Of a DNA stretch of 7,494 nt, positions 5,830 to 7,494 are shown in pieces. The stretch comes from Candidatus Odinarchaeota archaeon. Lineage in GTDB: Archaea > Asgardarchaeota > JAGGXT01. Every line of letters starts with the position of its first letter. The first letter of the stretch is position 1. The notes under the pieces are model-generated. The model did not search any database. It saw nothing but the letters and a program-made list of their open reading frames with translations, and had not been told where the DNA came from. The stretch spans positions 1-7,494 of the forward strand of contig JAGGXT010000254.1 in assembly GCA_021162905.1 (NCBI GenBank). The letters are read 5' to 3'. The translations under genes and the position numbers were made by a program.

Positions 5830-6984
5830 ATGAGAGAAGTCGCAGTAATAGGTGTAGGAATGACTAAAGTTGGTCAGCATTTTGATAAGGCCCTTCGTGA
5901 TCTCTTTGTCGATGCCGCTCTTAAGGCTTTTGATGATGCGGGAAATCCAAATATCGACGCCTTATATGTTGGAAATATGGTTGCTGGAGAGGCTATTGGC
6001 CAATCAAATTTAGGAGCTTATTTAGCAGACTACTTAGGAGTCAAAGTGCCAGCTTTTCACATAGAAAGTGCTTGCAGTTCTGGAGGAACTGCATTCATAT
6101 TAGGAGTATTAGGAGTTATGTCAGGGTACTTTGATACAGTTCTCGTTGGTGGTGTCGAAAAATTAACAGAATACCCAACTCAAACAACGACTCTTCATTT
6201 AGCAGGAGCAGCTGAGCAGGAGTATGAAGTTTACTTTGGTGCTTCATTTACATCATTAAACGCTATGATTATGAGATATTATATGCATAAGTTTAATGTT
6301 CCTAGAGAATATTTTGCTGAATGGCCAGTCATGATGCATGAGAATGCAACTAAAAATCCTTATGCCCAATTAAGATTTAAAACAACAATAGAAAAGGTAT
6401 TATCATCACCGATAATTGCTGATCCTTTAACGCTTTTTGATTGCTCACCTACAGGTGACGGCGCTGCTGCAGTTATTATAACCACTGTTGAAAATGCTAA
6501 GAAAATTACGGATACCATAGTAAAAGTTGCAGGATTTGGTATGGGAGTAGATAGTATTTCCTTGGCTATGAGAAATGAATTAACAACCTTAGCAGCATCA
6601 GTAAATGCATCTAGAAAAGCTTACAAAATGGCAAAAATTGAGCCAAAAGATGTTGATGTTGCTGAAATTCATGATGCATTCTCGATAATGGCAATACTCG
6701 CTATTGAAGATTTAGGATTCTCAGAAAAAGGAAAGGGCGCGATAGATTTGCATGATGGAAAGTACGCAAAAGATGGAGACATAGCATTAAATCCAAGCGG
6801 AGGATTAAAAGCAAGAGGACATCCAGTAGGTGCTACAGGTGTTTATCAAATAGCCGAAATTACTTTGCAGTTGAGAGGAGATGCTGGAGAAATGCAAGTA
6901 CCTGATGCAGAAATAGGACTTGCACAAAATATAGGAGGATCTGGCTCTTCGATAACAGTATCTATTTTGAAGAGAGAGAGGTGA
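5830..6984 (+). CDS. Acetyl-CoA C-acetyltransferase (acetoacetyl-CoA thiolase), archaeal/SCP2-like
   Basis: It condenses two acetyl-CoA to acetoacetyl-CoA, the substrate of the HMG-CoA synthase encoded just upstream. The protein is 384 residues from the ATG at 5830. The nucleophilic cysteine is Cys82 in ESACSSGG. His281 lies in EIHDAF and His331 in GLKARGHPVGATG, both active-site blocks. The second cysteine that classical thiolases carry in their C-terminal C-x-G motif is absent: the matching place reads QNIGGSGSS. This is usual for the archaeal and SCP2-like branch. HMG-CoA synthase ends 11 nt before and DUF35 starts 4 nt after, consistent with one transcript and one complex. The condensation is unfavourable alone, and known archaeal homologues overcome this by passing the product within the complex. 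A role in other acyl-CoA thiolysis is possible but less likely given the context. Confidence 0.93.
   Translation: MREVAVIGVGMTKVGQHFDKALRDLFVDAALKAFDDAGNPNIDALYVGNMVAGEAIGQSNLGAYLADYLGVKVPAFHIESACSSGGTAFILGVLGVMSGYFDTVLVGGVEKLTEYPTQTTTLHLAGAAEQEYEVYFGASFTSLNAMIMRYYMHKFNVPREYFAEWPVMMHENATKNPYAQLRFKTTIEKVLSSPIIADPLTLFDCSPTGDGAAAVIITTVENAKKITDTIVKVAGFGMGVDSISLAMRNELTTLAASVNASRKAYKMAKIEPKDVDVAEIHDAFSIMAILAIEDLGFSEKGKGAIDLHDGKYAKDGDIALNPSGGLKARGHPVGATGVYQIAEITLQLRGDAGEMQVPDAEIGLAQNIGGSGSSITVSILKRER
6978..6984 (+). promoter_or_regulatory. Ribosome-binding site of the DUF35 gene, overlapping the thiolase stop
   Basis: GAGGTGA is a near-ideal Shine-Dalgarno, and its last three bases are the TGA stop of the thiolase gene. 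The ATG at 6989 follows four bases later. This arrangement suggests translational coupling. Confidence 0.65.
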
Positions 6985-6988
6985 TAGT

Positions 6989-7399
6989 ATGAGTGTTCCT
7001 AAATATTGGAGAGAAATACCATATCGTTTTAGACTCGAAGGAGGAACATGCAAAGATTGCGGTAAGTCATTTATTCCTTATAGGTATGTCTGCCCATACT
7101 GTGGCTCAAGAAATATTGAAAGAACCACGATGCCCAGAACAGGTAAAGTGGTAACTTATAGTATACTTTATGTATTTCCTAAGGGATTCAAAAAACAAGC
7201 ACCATATGCGGTTGCTCTAGTTGAATTAGATAACGGAGCTAGAGTTGTTTCGCAATTAACTGATTGCGATTTTGACGAAATTAAAATTGGTATGCGTGTA
7301 GAAGCCATATTCAGAAGAATTACCGAAGATGGAAAAGATGGAATTATAAAGTATGGATACAAATTCAGACCAATTTTCCAAAATAAAGAGAAACACTAA
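6989..7399 (+). CDS. DUF35 Zn-ribbon/OB-fold protein, bridge of the thiolase-HMG-CoA synthase complex
   Basis: This 136-residue protein has the two-part DUF35 plan: a short N-terminal helix region, a rubredoxin-like zinc ribbon, then an OB-fold. The zinc ligands are Cys21, Cys24, Cys35 and Cys38 (CKDCG and CPYCGS). The OB-fold runs from about residue 45 to 128, including GKVVTYSILYVFP and APYAVALVELDNG. It has no enzymatic motif. In the archaeal complex studied from Methanothermococcus thermolithotrophicus, the DUF35 protein holds thiolase and HMG-CoA synthase together and they share a CoA-binding site. The same gene order here implies the same scaffold role, by inference. DUF35 proteins also accompany other thiolase-fold enzymes, so the role depends on this context. 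It is the last gene of the operon. Confidence 0.92.
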   Translation: MSVPKYWREIPYRFRLEGGTCKDCGKSFIPYRYVCPYCGSRNIERTTMPRTGKVVTYSILYVFPKGFKKQAPYAVALVELDNGARVVSQLTDCDFDEIKIGMRVEAIFRRITEDGKDGIIKYGYKFRPIFQNKEKH

Positions 7400-7406
7400 C
7401 AAAATA

Positions 7407-7419
7407 TTTTCTATTTTTT
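7407..7419 (+). terminator. Candidate T-rich terminator of the mevalonate operon
   Basis: Eight bases after the DUF35 stop the plus strand has TTTT, CTA, then six T. No hairpin is needed for archaeal termination at such tracts. The remaining bases to 7494 contain no gene that I can support. Confidence 0.45.
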
Positions 7420-7494
7420 ATAAATTAATCAAAAATCCTTACCTTTTTGAAAGAGATAACTGTCTTCTAAGTAGATTAAAACAAATATAGAATG

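Noticed and set aside
6805..7053. Minus-strand open frame across the thiolase-DUF35 junction
   Set aside because: It overlaps two firmly identified genes on the other strand and its translation looks like a non-coding product.
7429..7494. Open minus-strand frame ending in TGA at 7431-7429 (21 codons in the window), possible 3' end of a convergent gene
   Set aside because: A second minus-strand frame is also open here, the stretch is short, and neither peptide has recognisable family residues. More sequence on the right is needed to decide.
7492..7494. ATG at the very end of the window as a plus-strand start
   Set aside because: No Shine-Dalgarno precedes it and no codons follow in the window, so nothing supports a gene.
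1..7494. Mobile element, CRISPR array, defence system or novel gene cluster
   Set aside because: No terminal inverted repeats of insertion-sequence type, transposase or integrase motifs, regular repeat-spacer pattern or toxin-antitoxin-like pair was found. All full-length genes belong to well-known core families.

Overview
The window is AT-rich archaeal chromosomal DNA carrying core metabolism. The archaeal assignment rests on three things. One is the gene trio HMG-CoA synthase, acetyl-CoA C-acetyltransferase and DUF35 Zn-ribbon/OB-fold protein, which is the archaeal entry to the mevalonate (isoprenoid lipid) pathway. The second is a methylthiotransferase of the archaeal/eukaryotic e-MtaB type. 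The third is the promoter style: A/T-rich TATA-like boxes and T-tract terminators without hairpins. Shine-Dalgarno sequences precede most genes, including those that open operons, which argues against a lineage that mostly uses leaderless mRNAs. I cannot fix the phylum from this sequence.

Layout. (1) Positions 1-54, minus strand: the first 18 codons of a gene leaving the left edge, with its own ribosome-binding site and a hydrophobic N-terminus (probable secreted or membrane protein). (2) Positions 55-307: a divergent regulatory region. (3) Positions 308-3230, plus strand: gcvPA and gcvPB, the two subunits of the split glycine decarboxylase (P-protein), one base apart. The partner genes gcvT, gcvH and lpd are not in the window. 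(4) Positions 3210-4538, minus strand: a radical-SAM tRNA methylthiotransferase, convergent with gcvPB and overlapping its 3' end by 21 bp. (5) Positions 4539-4750: a divergent regulatory region with candidate TATA boxes in both directions and a repeated GT(T/G)ATAAC octamer. (6) Positions 4751-7399, plus strand: the tight HMG-CoA synthase, thiolase and DUF35 operon, with gaps of 11 and 4 nt. (7) Positions 7400-7494: a T-rich probable terminator and no gene I can support.

How the genes work together. GcvPA and GcvPB form the PLP-dependent glycine decarboxylase, which passes an aminomethyl group to lipoyl-GcvH encoded elsewhere. The last three genes match the archaeal complex in which DUF35 bridges thiolase and HMG-CoA synthase, so that acetoacetyl-CoA passes directly from one to the other. 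The methylthiotransferase modifies t6A37 of tRNAs and has no evident link to its neighbours.

I do not see an undescribed system here. The observations most worth a second look are the partial divergent gene at the left edge, a near-identical 16-bp translation leader shared in inverted orientation by that gene and gcvPA, the convergent gene overlap, and the repeated octamer upstream of the mevalonate operon.
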